Assembly (NCBI GenBank): GCA_009617715.1
Contig: VTFK01000557.1
Span: 62,001-126,000 of the forward strand
From: Plectrocnemia conspersa
Taxonomy: Eukaryota; Arthropoda; Insecta; Trichoptera; Polycentropodidae
Length of the DNA: 64,000 nucleotides
Direction of reading: 5' to 3'
In this document: piece after piece, positions 11,885-23,420 of the stretch
Layout of the letters: each line of letters begins with the position of its first letter
Numbering within the stretch: position 1 is the first letter of the stretch
Translations under genes and position numbers: made by a program
Notes under the pieces: model-generated
Database searches by the model: none
Seen by the model: the letters and a program-made list of their open reading frames with translations, nothing else
Told to the model about the DNA's origin: nothing

Positions 11885-12320
11885 TTTTGGCTGTCCCTAT
11901 CATCATCAATGTTATCATCGGCTCCCGTGCGGCCATCCCAGCCGACGCGCCGGAACGAGCGCGCGTATCGAATCCGAAAAAGAAGAGCGGCGGGCCGCGT
12001 TTAACGGTACTCGGCCCGAATCTGTGTCAATGTAACAAAGGTCTTATGTCGCTGGGGGGCGCTCGCGGCCGAAACGACGTAAGCGCCGCTCGCCGGCGCA
12101 GGCCAAAAGTAACCTTGACCCCGGGGGGCGGGCCTGGTAAAAGCGACAGTGAGTCGCGTGCGCGTTCAGGACGCGTTTTCGATTTCGGTTCAATTGCTGA
12201 GCGGCCGGACACTGTTTTTGTAGGTCAGTTAAGCGGATCTACTTTACTTTTCAGAGTGAGTTTGCGGGCCAACCCGGAAAGGCGCCTCCCGGAAATTTGT
12301 GTTTTTTTAAAATCGACGTA
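11885..12320. promoter_or_regulatory. CpG-rich island, possible first exon
   Basis: A sharp GC- and CpG-rich block about 5 kb upstream of the zinc-finger exon. A 147-codon ORF and other open frames cross it, but openness in several frames is expected from the composition. It contains GT sites that could be donors (CTG/GTAAAA near 12136, ACA/GTGAGT near 12149). The block could be a promoter or untranslated first exon of the downstream + strand zinc-finger gene, or part of another gene. No protein family is recognised. Confidence 0.35.
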
Positions 12321-12329
12321 TGCTGCTTG

Positions 12330-15190
12330 ACAATATTTATAAATCAGTCTAGTCGATTCACAACATTATGAAATAACGCTAAATCGAATCAAAACAATAA
12401 TGATCATCTAAATTATTATTCATATGAGGCACTCAGGAACTCAACATAAATATTGTTACGCATAAATAAGACAATCGACTTCAAAGCGAGAGTACAAAAT
12501 ACATAGTCTTTGTATGTTTAACACTACTTCCCGGTCACAGTATTTTTTAAAATGACTCAAAAACTTCTTGCATGGACACACCCTCTCCTATGCAGCGGTA
12601 TAAAAATATGCAGCCGTTGTAAAACATTTAAAAATATTCGTACAAATTTAATTTGTAACAATGCTATAATCATTTTCTCGAGAAATTGGCTGATTTTTGA
12701 GATGAGAATTCACATAATACAAATTTTGGGTTAACTCCCTTAATATTCTTGAAGTATTTTCATCCGGAATAGTGAAAATATTTTATAAACATTTATTTAT
12801 TTATTCTGGAATCGTTTTTTACTATGTTATATTTTTTTTAATAATAATAATAATATTATTATTCAGAAAGCAAAATAAAAGCTTGATAAGTTCGTCCTTA
12901 AATAATAGTCACCTCTTGCGCTATTTATGTAATACTAGTATTCTACTACCCAGCTTCGCCTGAATGTTTAAAATCTTCTTAGCTCATGGTAGAAATGACG
13001 TTGCGATAATCTATAAATTCCAGACATAATAAGTTGAACAAATTTCATGACACCATAGCTCACCGTACAAGAGTTTTTGTTGCTTTTTGCAACAGATTTT
13101 TCATTTTTTCGTTTTGATTATATTTTTAAGTAATTACACAGTACAAAAAAAATTGTACACATATAAGATATCTTGATTTATATGAAAATTATACGCTGAT
13201 TCAAGTTTTATCACTAGTTTTTTTTAATAGTCACATTTTTTTAATCAAGACTAATCAGACTTTAAAATTCCAGAAACTAATTATTATGTAAGAATTATAA
13301 ATATTAATTTTATAAATAAATTATGAACTTTTTTTTCTAATAAAAAGTCTAAAAAGAAGAAAAAACTAATATAACATTGTTTTAACTATTCTACTTAAGA
13401 TATTCATAAATATGACGTAGAGACCAAATTAAGTTTTAAATTAATCTTTAATATGCTACGCATCATAGTTTAGCATAATCAACTACAAAAGTGTAATTTA
13501 AAAATATTTGTTTAATATATTTAAGTACAATATTTAAAAAATAACGATAAAGATTTTTTTTAAATATATTATTTTTAATTTGCCTCATATTTTTATAATT
13601 AAATTATATATTATAAATAAATTATATTTTCTATAGATAATAAATATAAAAACTTTCGATCATTTGCTACTACTACTACTGTTAGGTATGAAATATTATC
13701 GATATGTATACAAAAGCTATAAGCTAATATCCAAATTATGATATTTATGAAAAATAATTTGTTAAGAAATAAATTTGCAAATATTACCTTAAATCGCGAT
13801 AATAGTATGTCCAAAAAAACTAATAATCATGGATTATTTTCTTCTGAAATATTTTTTTCAACATCTAAAATACATACAAGACTATAACTAGAAAATTTTT
13901 CATTGCTTGTTAATTTTTTAAAATAATAAATTTAAGAAGTATTCCTGAAAAAAAACTTCAGGTATAATAAACGAAGAATAAATTTAAATTATATCGTGGG
14001 CTACTTTTAAAAGCACCACTGAATTATTTAAAAAAAAATATTAATATGATTGAATTGAAATTGTATTATGTTTTAAGTATACAAATATGCAATTTTCCTG
14101 TATATTTAATATTATTTATCTAAATAATTATTATTTGCTATAAAATTACTTTGAAGTAATCGTATTTATTTTATGATTATAATTTGACCTTAAAATTATA
14201 GAATTAGTTATAACAAGTAAAAATAATATGTTTAAATTTACTATATATAGCAAAATAATAATTGTATTAATTTAGATTAGGAAGACTTGTAAAATATAAG
14301 GAAATGATTATTTATAATTAAAGCATCGTATTGACTGAATATTTAAATTAATGTATTTAAATGTATTTATATTTATAATAACTCGACAATGCCCATAAAG
14401 TAAAACAACTAATTATTAACCTTCTATTTAATTAAAATATTATATATGTTTATACTATACTTTCGATGTAAAAATATGTTTTGGTAAAATTAATCAATTT
14501 AAATCAACTAGATAATACTTTTTTTATTAAATGTAAATATAAATATTTTGTATTAATTATGCATTTATAACAAAATTATTAATCAATCTTTATGAAACAC
14601 CGTAACCATCGACCGTGAATTATTTTTTACACGGTTCTCGTTCACAAAGTTACAATACGATTTATATATATTTTTTTGTACCTAAATATGACAAAACCAT
14701 TGGTTAGCATTACGCCATACAATTTTTCATCGAGGGTTTTCGCGAACATTTTCCAATATTTTTTTTTGTTAAACGTTATTTTTCCACTGGTTTCGCAAAG
14801 CGGGTTTGGCCGTTCACCCGACTATTGCACATCAGCAGCGATATCGCTAAATTGACTGTAAAAAACAGTATAATATAAATATTCTTATGGTTTTACCGTT
14901 TTATATACTATGCAGATATTGTATAATATAATTATTTCACTGATATGAATATAAATACAATTTTTAATACAATTATTGAGCCACATTTAAAACGTGATTT
15001 AACGCCAAAGCGACCGGAAACTGTGAAGGAAATACACATACGCAATTTTGATACATTAATTAGTATTTTTGCACAATTATTTATCTCGGCTGTTTCAACA
15101 TTTTATGTTGTATGGAATTATTAAATTATTTGCGTTTTTGTGTTATAGAAATTCCATACAACGTTTCAATGGCTCGTTAAGATGCTATCT
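12330..15190. other. AT-rich non-coding stretch
   Basis: Very AT-rich. It contains an ATA/ATT microsatellite at about 12839-12862, which is self-complementary, and one isolated box copy at 13998. Nothing else was recognised. Confidence 0.5.
13998..14020 (+). repeat. Box copy 6
   Basis: GGGCTACTTTTAAAAGCACC followed by ACT, in the same orientation as the 50 kb array. It lies in AT-rich DNA without an obvious array. Confidence 0.6.
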
Positions 15191-15368
15191 TTGTAATATG
15201 AAGACTTTATTAATAAATCGCACGCCTTCTTCGGCTTCTATAGTCTGTCCTCGATCTGAAGCGCATCTGTATCAGTCTTCACCTAGAAACTGAGCTCGAA
15301 CAATAATCGAGAGAGTCAGCTTCACATACTTATTCTACCCACGCTCTCCGTGCGAGCTTCCAAGTGCC

Positions 15369-15431
15369 CTAAAAACCTTCCTTCTTGTTTGGCGACGGTG
15401 TCCCCTTACCTTTCGGCTGCGGAATCGTCAT
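15369..15431 (-). CDS. Candidate tiny ORF or first coding exon
   Basis: The - strand ATG at 15431 has A at -3 and reads MTIPQPKGKGTPSPNKKEGF before TAG. The sequence CCGAAAG/GTAAGGGG just after the seventh codon is a strong donor match, so an alternative is a short first exon MTIPQPK joined to a downstream exon below 15.4 kb that I cannot identify. It sits in a GC-elevated patch (about 15190-15520). No family match is seen. Confidence 0.2.
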   Translation of the reverse strand: MTIPQPKGKGTPSPNKKEGF

Positions 15432-16154
15432 GGTTTTGTAGCTAAATAAACCGACAATAATCGCTCAACGATCAAGTCGATTGGCTAACCGGCGGTTTTT
15501 TTGTACGACGCAACGATTTTAACACTTTACGTGAATAACATAAAAAAATGTGTAGGTTTAGCACGTATATATTGCACTAAAGCTTGTGATATTAAACTAA
15601 AAAAATCGATCTTACAACTCGACCCTTACTTATGTTGAATGAACCATGTTTATCTGTTTTTTTGGGTGTGATGAATAACGGTAAACTCCAGTGACACGAG
15701 CAAACAAGTTAAAATTTGTATATATGTACATATATTGTACAGTAAATGCAAGATGTTTCAAACTGACACATTTTTAATTTAAATTAAAAATTTTAACAGT
15801 ACAGCTGTTGATGCAGAAATTATTTTGCCGTGATATCATGGTTTAACTATTTATTTCTATATAACTTACGAAACAGGATATTTACAAGGTCAATTTTAAC
15901 CATAGATAGTTTAGTCATAAGCGAAGAAAGTGCATAGAAATTTATCGGAAGTTGCAAAATTTGACTTTCTGCAACAGGTAGTATTTATATCGAAATCTAA
16001 CTAAAAGGAAATTTACTTATTCTACGCAATCGACGATTTCTTCAATTCGGTGTAACGTGAATTAATAAATGAGATAGTTAATAGTTAGGGATTAAATAAT
16101 TAGTATTGCATGTACAATGACAATATAAAACACATAGAGATATATTTAAATATA

Positions 16155-16225
16155 CAGTCGATTCTGTTTAATCGGGACATATTCAGCCCATAACATTTCG
16201 TCCCAAATAGGCGGCTGGCTCTAAT
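16155..16225 (+). mobile_element. Tigger/pogo-like transposon end
   Basis: TATA followed by CAGTCGATTCTGTTTAATCG, then GGGACATATTC. This pattern of a cytosine-led TIR after TA is typical of Tigger/pogo-type ends. The second end was not found, so this is probably a relic. Confidence 0.35.
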
Positions 16226-16889
16226 AAGCTACTTATATGGTAAAATAAAAAAAAGAATATAAATTTTTAAACTTTATTAAATTATTGAAAAACATACTGA
16301 ATTTCAGAAAAATACTATGTAATTATTAAGTATACATATCAATATCAAAAAAATATAATAATAATAAAAAATATTTTTTAAAAATTATTCTTATTAATTT
16401 TTAATATATTAAAATTGAAGTGATTTTTTTAAATTTAATTTATAGTCCAGAAGGATGTCTCAAGCAATTTCACTTTTTTCCAGAGAAGGGGGGGAAAATG
16501 TTTTGCCAGTCAATAAAATCGCAGTCAAAAAGCTCAGTTATCTAGCGTTCATATTAAGATTTTTATAGTAATATTACGACTACGAATGAAGCATATCTAA
16601 ACCGAATATTGACCAATAAGAGAGCTTTTGACGTGAATTTTTTACTTCTGAGAAGGGATAACTGTTTTTGCGCACTTCTATTGACCAAAATTCTATTTGA
16701 ATACACTTCCACCAATATCGCAAATATATTGTAATATTGGTAAGAATAGCTATCATATTTTTAATTATGTAATATCCAAATCCACACAAATTATGGAGCA
16801 ATATTCGTGATGCGACGTCTGTCTCTGAGAGATGAGTTGACTTAGATTGTATTTTGGACTTGATCCAATAAAAGTTCTAGAGCTATTAT

Positions 16890-17210
16890 TAGTTTTAGAT
16901 CTTTCATTAGGTTTGGATATGAACAGTTAATGGATGTTTGGCAAGTAGCAAATTTACATTTTAGAGCAGCATATTAGTTTAATTATATTTTCGCTAATAG
17001 AAATACGTATCTACTGGTGAAAATGTAATTGAACTTCACTAGTGAAAATATAGCTTTATTGAAAAATAAACATTCACTGTAACATTTATACATTGCATGT
17101 AAATAAATGTATATATTAATACAGAAAAGTTGAAATCATATGATTTTACAATTATATTTTCACTGGTAAAAATATATATCTACCGGTGAATATGTATTCT
17201 AATATGGTTC
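16890..17210. repeat. Dispersed repeat R, copy 2
   Basis: A diverged copy of the repeat at 10596-10930, with the same block order: GGTTTGGATATGAACAG, TTTAGAGCAGCATAT, the ATCTACTGGTGAAAATGTAA type, and ATTCACTGTAACATTTATAC. A duplicated tail follows, ATTATATTTTCACTGGTAAA then TCTACCGGTGAATATG. It lies in the intron immediately upstream of the zinc-finger exon. Confidence 0.55.
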
Positions 17211-17269
17211 ATACGTAGTTCATATTTACTGTTGGACACTGTTTTAATTCAAACTGTACTAATCGATTG

Positions 17270-17430
17270 TATTTTTTTTTCTTACAGGGCGTCAATCAAC
17301 TGGCAAAAGTTGACCCATTCGATAAAGATGGATTTGAAACGGTCGATTAGTTCCTGACGCACTGCCATCGCTATCAGGTTGTCCCGACCCCGACCACCCT
17401 TCAACAGCGACATCCACGGCCTGGTTGAAG
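17270..17430 (+). other. Splice acceptor and 5' UTR of zinc-finger gene
   Basis: TTTTTTTTCTTACAG ends at 17287, a strong acceptor. The exon from 17288 to 17430 has stops in every forward frame, including TGA at 17335-17337 in the frame of the downstream protein. Translation therefore cannot enter from an earlier exon, and this part is 5' UTR. Upstream untranslated exon(s) are implied; the CpG-rich block at 11.9-12.3 kb is a candidate. Confidence 0.65.
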
Positions 17431-18996
17431 ATGAAGTATTGCGCCACGGCCAATATGACGGCCTTACCCAGCGCTTCACACGCCGAGCACGCCGAAGTGG
17501 AGAGTCTCCTTCAGTCCTGGCAGGGAGAGCTACTTCTCAGCAAACTGCCAAACCACCCGGCCCCTATTAGCCCCCATCACGTAATACAGTCGGAGCCTTT
17601 ATCCCCAGAGGCGTCCGAGGACACTAAGTCCGGTATGGACGTCCTCGACCATCTCATCATGAACCATTCTCAATTGCCGAACTCCAGTCTGGCCGAGCTG
17701 AAGCCGCTGCCTTCTTTCCAGGGATACACGGGTCATCTGTCGATCAACGGAATATCAGGACACCACTATCACGCCATCGCGCAGAGACTCCCAGAGGAAA
17801 ACAACAACTTTCCGACCCAGAGCGGCTACGGCAGTGAGCAGAACATTGTGTCGTCGTCCACGTGCGTGCCCGACTCGAACGCCATGGAGGACACGAAAGT
17901 TTTCCCATTAAACCAAGATAGTGATTCCAAAATGTTTTCGTCCACGGTCGAAAACACAGATTCTAAACTGTTTTTGAACGCGTCCGCGGACTCGTGCAAC
18001 ACCATGCACGCGGACTCCCCAGGTGTTAAGTTATACGGCGTGAATCCGGACAGTTGTGTTGAAATGAACCCGGACTCGGTTAGCACTAAGCAGGAGATGT
18101 ACGACATATCTTCGATAGAGGATATAGCGGCGATCATAGGGTCGGCGATAGCCGATACCACCGTGCCTTCCCAAGTCGAAGACCCGGAACAGAGCGGGTC
18201 GCGCGACAGCTGGATGGACTTGGACTCGTGGTTTGAAAGTACTTGCGGTCAGCAAGATACTAAAATTGTGATATCGCCGGATAACTTGTCCGAGTTTGTT
18301 CTGCCGCACTCTCCACAGCAAGCCCTCCACGACTACTCCAACAAGATGGAATATAATAAGAACGGTCAGGAGCATAACAAGAATCAAGATTACATCCAAA
18401 GAAGTATGAACCACAGCGGATCTACGCTGCAGACCTTGCTGACGCACACCTACATGCCTCTGTTGCAAAATAGATTACAAAACGGTCCACCAGTCAAACA
18501 AGAAGTTCCAAGTTCAACCAGCTACGGGATGGACATATCCACATCGAGTCCTCCCGGCAACGTGGTCTCGACTACCGACAACATGTTGCTCAATGGACGC
18601 TACATGCAACACCATTACGCAATAGGTATAAAACCTGAAGGGTTGTGCAGTCCAGACCATATGCTAGGGAACTACCCTCACACCACGACCACCACCCCCA
18701 TGTCCAACAAGAGCAAGAGGAGCAGAGCCCAGAAGAAGCAGCAGCAGAATTCCATCAATCATAGTATAGCGTTCCAGACCGCGGCCGAACTGAGCGGATT
18801 GTTAGGCAAAGAAAAGCCTGTCCATAGATGTAATATATGTAATAGGGGTTTTTTGAATAAGTCCAATATCAAAGTCCATCTGCGCACGCACACTGGAGAA
18901 AAACCCTTCAGATGTGAGGTGTGCTCCAAAGCTTTCAGGCAGAAGGCGCACCTAATCAAACACCAGCAGATTCATAAGAGGATAGGTAGGGATTAG
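17431..18996 (+). CDS. C2H2 zinc-finger transcription factor
   Basis: 521 codons in one exon. Residues 467-487 and 495-515 form two classical C2H2 fingers joined by the TGEKPFR linker (CNIC...HLRTH and CEVC...HQQIH), and the protein ends six residues later (KRIGRD). A basic cluster NKSKRSRAQKK at about 425-436 is a likely nuclear signal. VKQE and IKPE fit the sumoylation consensus. The remainder is low-complexity Ser, Asp, Asn and His-rich, with a repeated DSK(M/L)F/DTKVF motif at about 150-225, and looks like a disordered regulatory region. I chose ATG 17431 because it is the first in-frame ATG after a stop at 17335; ATG 17455 also has A at -3. It most likely binds DNA in the nucleus. The finger sequence recalls insect tracheal or cuticle regulators such as Ichor, but I cannot confirm orthology. 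Confidence 0.9.
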   Translation: MKYCATANMTALPSASHAEHAEVESLLQSWQGELLLSKLPNHPAPISPHHVIQSEPLSPEASEDTKSGMDVLDHLIMNHSQLPNSSLAELKPLPSFQGYTGHLSINGISGHHYHAIAQRLPEENNNFPTQSGYGSEQNIVSSSTCVPDSNAMEDTKVFPLNQDSDSKMFSSTVENTDSKLFLNASADSCNTMHADSPGVKLYGVNPDSCVEMNPDSVSTKQEMYDISSIEDIAAIIGSAIADTTVPSQVEDPEQSGSRDSWMDLDSWFESTCGQQDTKIVISPDNLSEFVLPHSPQQALHDYSNKMEYNKNGQEHNKNQDYIQRSMNHSGSTLQTLLTHTYMPLLQNRLQNGPPVKQEVPSSTSYGMDISTSSPPGNVVSTTDNMLLNGRYMQHHYAIGIKPEGLCSPDHMLGNYPHTTTTTPMSNKSKRSRAQKKQQQNSINHSIAFQTAAELSGLLGKEKPVHRCNICNRGFLNKSNIKVHLRTHTGEKPFRCEVCSKAFRQKAHLIKHQQIHKRIGRD

Positions 18997-19165
18997 CTTT
19001 TCGCGAAGCTTTGCGCCATTTTCTGCTTTACGGTCGTACGCAGAAACAACAGGTATATACATATATAATATAATACAAATTTTGCACATAACTCTCTGTT
19101 CCATATAATAATAATAATAATAAATAAACTGTCAATCAATATTTAAATAAACGTGTTTAATATGT
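18997..19165 (+). terminator. 3' UTR with poly(A) signals
   Basis: Downstream of the TAG, AATAAA hexamers lie at 19123-19128 and 19146-19151, the first after an (ATA)n run. These are the nearest candidates for the 3' end of the zinc-finger mRNA. A later end cannot be excluded. Confidence 0.4.
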
Positions 19166-21400
19166 GATTTCTATAAAAAAATAAACTATATCACATCGAT
19201 CGTAAAGCACGTGCTATTTAAAAAGGTACCTCATTAATATATGAACTGCTCTAATGTGAAAAAAATCATTCAACATTTAATAGAGGACTTACAATACATA
19301 TTTTTTCCTATGGACATGTGCAATGTTAATTAGTTTATAATCAATTATATAAATCTCTATGATATATTAGATTATTTATTATTTATCTTAACGAAATCCT
19401 TAACAAGGACTCACGAGTATATTTGATTCTTCAAATGATTTTTTTATGAACAATAATATGTTATAAAGCATTTTTTTTCATTTATTTGTAAATTTTTATT
19501 TTTAGTTATCTCTTTTTCATTTATGGTTTTTTCAATTATTATTTTTGAGTTTAATATTAATTTTTACTCCATGTATGCATTTATTATTCTATTCGATTTA
19601 TTTTTTATGGGATGTTAAAATCTTATTGACGATCGCGAATGAAGGATTTGTGTATTCCTCTTTTACAGTTTTATTTTTTTATTTATTTTCTTCTCTTAGT
19701 AATGTAAGTTAATTAATTATTCACTATTGAAACAATTGAGATCTCATACACTTTTGATTTGTTTTATTAATAAATACTTAAAATTCAATTATTAAATGTA
19801 TTGTAATTGTAAAAGAATATTTATTTTAACGAATTCAGTGATATTTCAAAACGTACCTTCGTCGAATTGTATATATTAAATGAAAACTATGTTTAATTCT
19901 AATGTAATTTTATTGTTAAATCATTCGCGTAATGTTGATATGGATATTTAAATGAAATGTATTTTTTAGTGTAAACATTGTATTATAATTACAAAACAAT
20001 TCATATAATTATGAACAATACGAAATGTACAAATATATAAAAATAAAAAATTATAAAAAAAAAATTTGTAAAATAAATAATTCATATCGAACAATTATCT
20101 TCAATTTTTCAATTAAAATATTTTTTTATTTACGTTTTAATTAATTATATATGAACTATTTATTTTGCGCGTAATTAAGATTTGTAATGTATTATCGCTT
20201 AGGCAATAAGAACGAATGTAATATAAATGTATGATATTTTAGATATCTTTTTTTTTTTGTTGACACCATTATTGATTTTTTGTATTTTTTGAAACGACTA
20301 TACACACAATAATTGACAATATAAAATTGTATAAATGTTTTTGATAGTGTATATATTACTGTATAGATTTTTATTATATACACTCGTTGCTGTATAATGT
20401 ATAATGTTTAATGTACGGGAACAAAATTAAATAACGAAATTTTGTTTGTAAATTATTTGTATAATACTTACGCATGAATAGAATACTTTTCAAAAAACTA
20501 CCTTTGCTTATTTATTTTCGATACATATTTTAATGACCTTGATAATGTTATAAACACAGTTGGTTGATTCACATCAAGGAAACAGTAATATACTTCCTAT
20601 ATGAATACAAAATATTATACAGTAAAATAATTATTATAGCGTTAAGGCATGCGAGATGCTACAAAACACAATTCGAATCACAAATGAATAATTTTAACAA
20701 AATATTGAGCGATTCTATGTTAAATTTGTATTTGTATAATACATCATATACACGCATATAAATTGTATGTGTGTGTGTGTAGTTTGAGTACCCCACTCAA
20801 GTATCATATGGTGAGGAGAAATTCTTTCACCTCACCTACTTACCAAGGTAAACGTTTTCTCCGCGTGCCTATGCAAAGAAGCGACTGCTAACCGATGGAA
20901 CGCGGGCTCATCTGGAATGTGAAATCTATTATTTCGTCTGGTGTATCGTGGTGAACAATAAGATCAATCAAGAAAAATAAGAGCATCGTCGACGCTGTAG
21001 GAATGTCGTAAATTTTACCGAAGAATCGTGCGTGATCCGATTTTGACGTTTATAACGCACGTAAATGTGATTATTTTGTATGAAAAGTATACAATTTAAT
21101 AATATAATAAGCAACTAGAATAAACTAGCGGAGGATAAGATGTTAAAATCACAATAAAAATAAAATATAAATCAAAACATTAATATGATAATAATAATTA
21201 AAATGTAAATCTAGATATTTGTAATTTAAGTAAATTTAATAGTTTTATAATAAAAAATATCATCTTCTATTTTCTTTTGTTATTATAAATATTTATTCTA
21301 TAGTACATCATTTGTTTTATAAATTAATCAATTAATTATTTAAAAAATATATTTACTTTAATGACAAAAAAAAAAAAAACAATAATTTGATTTATAAAGA
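19166..21400. other. AT-rich non-coding stretch
   Basis: AT-rich, with further AATAAA hexamers, a short (GT)n run at about 20766-20780 and a mildly GC-elevated patch at about 20790-21030. No gene recognised. Confidence 0.5.
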
Positions 21401-22119
21401 TTATTGCTTCTCTATTGCAAAACATAGTAACCAAGTTTAACGTCAATGAAATATTACACAAAGCTATGCAATTCAAGTAGTTATAAAAAATATGTTTATA
21501 TTATAATAACTATAATGTAAAAATAAGTGGCTAAAATTATAGTAAATTTGTAAAAACATTTTATAGTAGGTGTAGTTTCTTGCTGTTTAACATTTTCATT
21601 AAATAGCAATATTTATAGTCTGGCTAAATTTATACATACAACATCTTATTTTTAAGTAAATTTTATTTAAAGTCTAATGCTAGCTTAATAATCAAGGTAT
21701 TTCAATAATTATTTGTTACAAAAAATCGATTTTATTAAGAAAAAAATTATACAAAAACTTATTAGCTTTTTATTATATATTTTTTTATATAAGTAAATTT
21801 TAAGCAGATTCACAATCAAGACTATTCATAAACAAATATTTAATATAGCTATGTGAATCAAGTAGAAAAATATGCAAATGTTTTAATTATATTATTCAAA
21901 GTAGTAAAGTAACTAAAGTTTAAGTATCATATATTTTGTAAGAACATGAGATTTTTTTAGCAGTATAATTTGTTGTTTCGACGATTTTAATAAATAACAA
22001 AATTTATAATACTGAAAATTTATAATAATTTAATGAACTAGTATATTTACTATCGTAAAAACAAATGTAAAATTAACGCAAAATTTTAAACATATTTTTT
22101 TAGTTACAAGAATAAAAAA

Positions 22120-22161
22120 AAATTAGCTTAAGATACAAATTTTTGTGTCTTAAGCTAATTT
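22120..22161. repeat. Foldback hairpin, 20-bp arms
   Basis: AAATTAGCTTAAGATACAAA at 22120-22139 pairs with 22142-22161 with a single mismatch and a 2-base loop. It lies inside array C. Confidence 0.6.
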
Positions 22162-22993
22162 ATAAATGTATAAAATATTTTATAATTTTTGTGACTGTAG
22201 ACTGTTTTTGTGAAAAATGTACTCTAGAATAATTTTAAAGATACATTTCACAAAGACAGATATGAGATGAAAGTAGCCACAAAAAATGAATAAAACAGCG
22301 TATTAAATACAATAATTAAAAATAGATAACTTAAGTTTTTTATAGTTATTGACGATTTTTATTAAGAATAAAATTAATATATTACTTCATAATACATTTT
22401 AAAATAAAATGCAAAAATCCATAAAAATCGAGTACTGAAAAATGGTATACAATTGACGTATAATTTAAAATATAATTTTGTAAAAGTATAAAATAATATA
22501 GAATTTTTGTGGTGAAAAAATGTAATAAAGAATAATCTTGGAAATATATTACATATAGATATAAGATACAAAATCCACCAAAAATAATATATGTAACTAT
22601 ATTCTTAAAATATATTAATCAAAAATATATAACTCAGTTTTTTTTAAGTATGCATTTATTTTTTTGCTGTCGACGATTTTCATTAAATATAAAAAAATAT
22701 ATAATATTGTACAACACATTTTATAAACGAGCCAATTGCCTTTTACAAAAGAATAATGACGGCTTTTTTTGTTTTTTTTTTTAAATTGACTATATAAAAA
22801 AAATGTTATCGAATTACTGAATTTGTAACAAAAAAATGTATATTCTAAAATTGTGCTTTTTAAAAAAAAAAAATTTTGCGACATACAGACATATATAAAT
22901 AATATTGTCTTATGCCTATATTTCACAGAAAAATAATGGTTTAAGACGAATCCAATATCTCTATTATTCGTACGCAAAATAAATATTATTATT

Positions 22994-23016
22994 AGACTAC
23001 TTTTAAATGCGCCACT
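22994..23016 (+). repeat. Box copy 7
   Basis: AGACTACTTTTAAATGCGCC followed by ACT; near-consensus, at the right border of array C. Confidence 0.65.
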
Positions 23017-23139
23017 ACATATTTTTAGTGATCTGTAAAAACTATTAATGTTTATTTAATTTATTTAAATTTAATATGAAGAATACACGCAGTTAATAAA
23101 TTACAAACTGACTATAATTCATATTAGTGCATAATCATT

Positions 23140-23420
23140 TACATTAATTACCACCGCGTTCGATATAAAATAAAGTAACGAAATGGCTCAGATCGAAAGC
23201 CGGCAGTGCGGAACCGCTTACTACGAGCTTGCGCGAGAAAGAGATGCACGCTCTTACGAGAGGCGTGAGCGGAAAAACAATGCGCCAGAGCGAGACCGCA
23301 CTAGTGTCGTCAGACACTCGGCATAATTTCTCCGCGGCCGGTAGATGCCGGTGGAAAAGTGTGCCATTGACCCACATAAGTTGAATGACTATTTATACTG
23401 CCCGTATAGAGTGCGGCACG
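23140..23420. promoter_or_regulatory. GC-elevated patch
   Basis: A sharp GC-rich block. It contains GCGAGAAAGAGATGCACGCT and, near its end, TTGACCCACATAAG. A block of similar flavour at 30.90-31.09 kb also carries GCGAAAGAGACGCA and TTGACCCACAT, so the two may be copies of one element or share promoter-like motifs. A 77-codon - strand ORF crosses it; coding status is unsupported. Confidence 0.3.

Larger units (their letters stand above)
21400..23016. repeat. Degenerate AT-rich tandem array C
   Basis: Diverged units of about 320-390 bases. The most visible anchor, GTCGACGATTTTCATTAAAT with variants, recurs near 21585, 21975, 22348 and 22668. Each anchor is followed by AT-rich sequence with TATAATACTG/TATAATATTG-like stretches. 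The array ends at a box copy at 22994-23016. Confidence 0.55.

Noticed and set aside
11887..12330. 147-codon + strand ORF in the CpG-rich block
   Set aside because: It opens with a non-ATG codon, other frames are open over the same bases, and the residues are Arg/Gly/Pro-rich as GC-rich non-coding DNA gives. Kept only as a possible promoter or untranslated exon.
12839..12862. ATA/ATT palindromic run as a regulatory palindrome
   Set aside because: Simple microsatellite; its symmetry follows from low complexity.
17282..17479. 65-codon - strand ORF across the acceptor and 5' UTR
   Set aside because: Overlaps the intron end and the start of the zinc-finger CDS. It has no independent support.
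18031..18468. 145-codon - strand ORF opposite the zinc-finger exon
   Set aside because: Antisense shadow of a well-supported coding exon, with no family features of its own.
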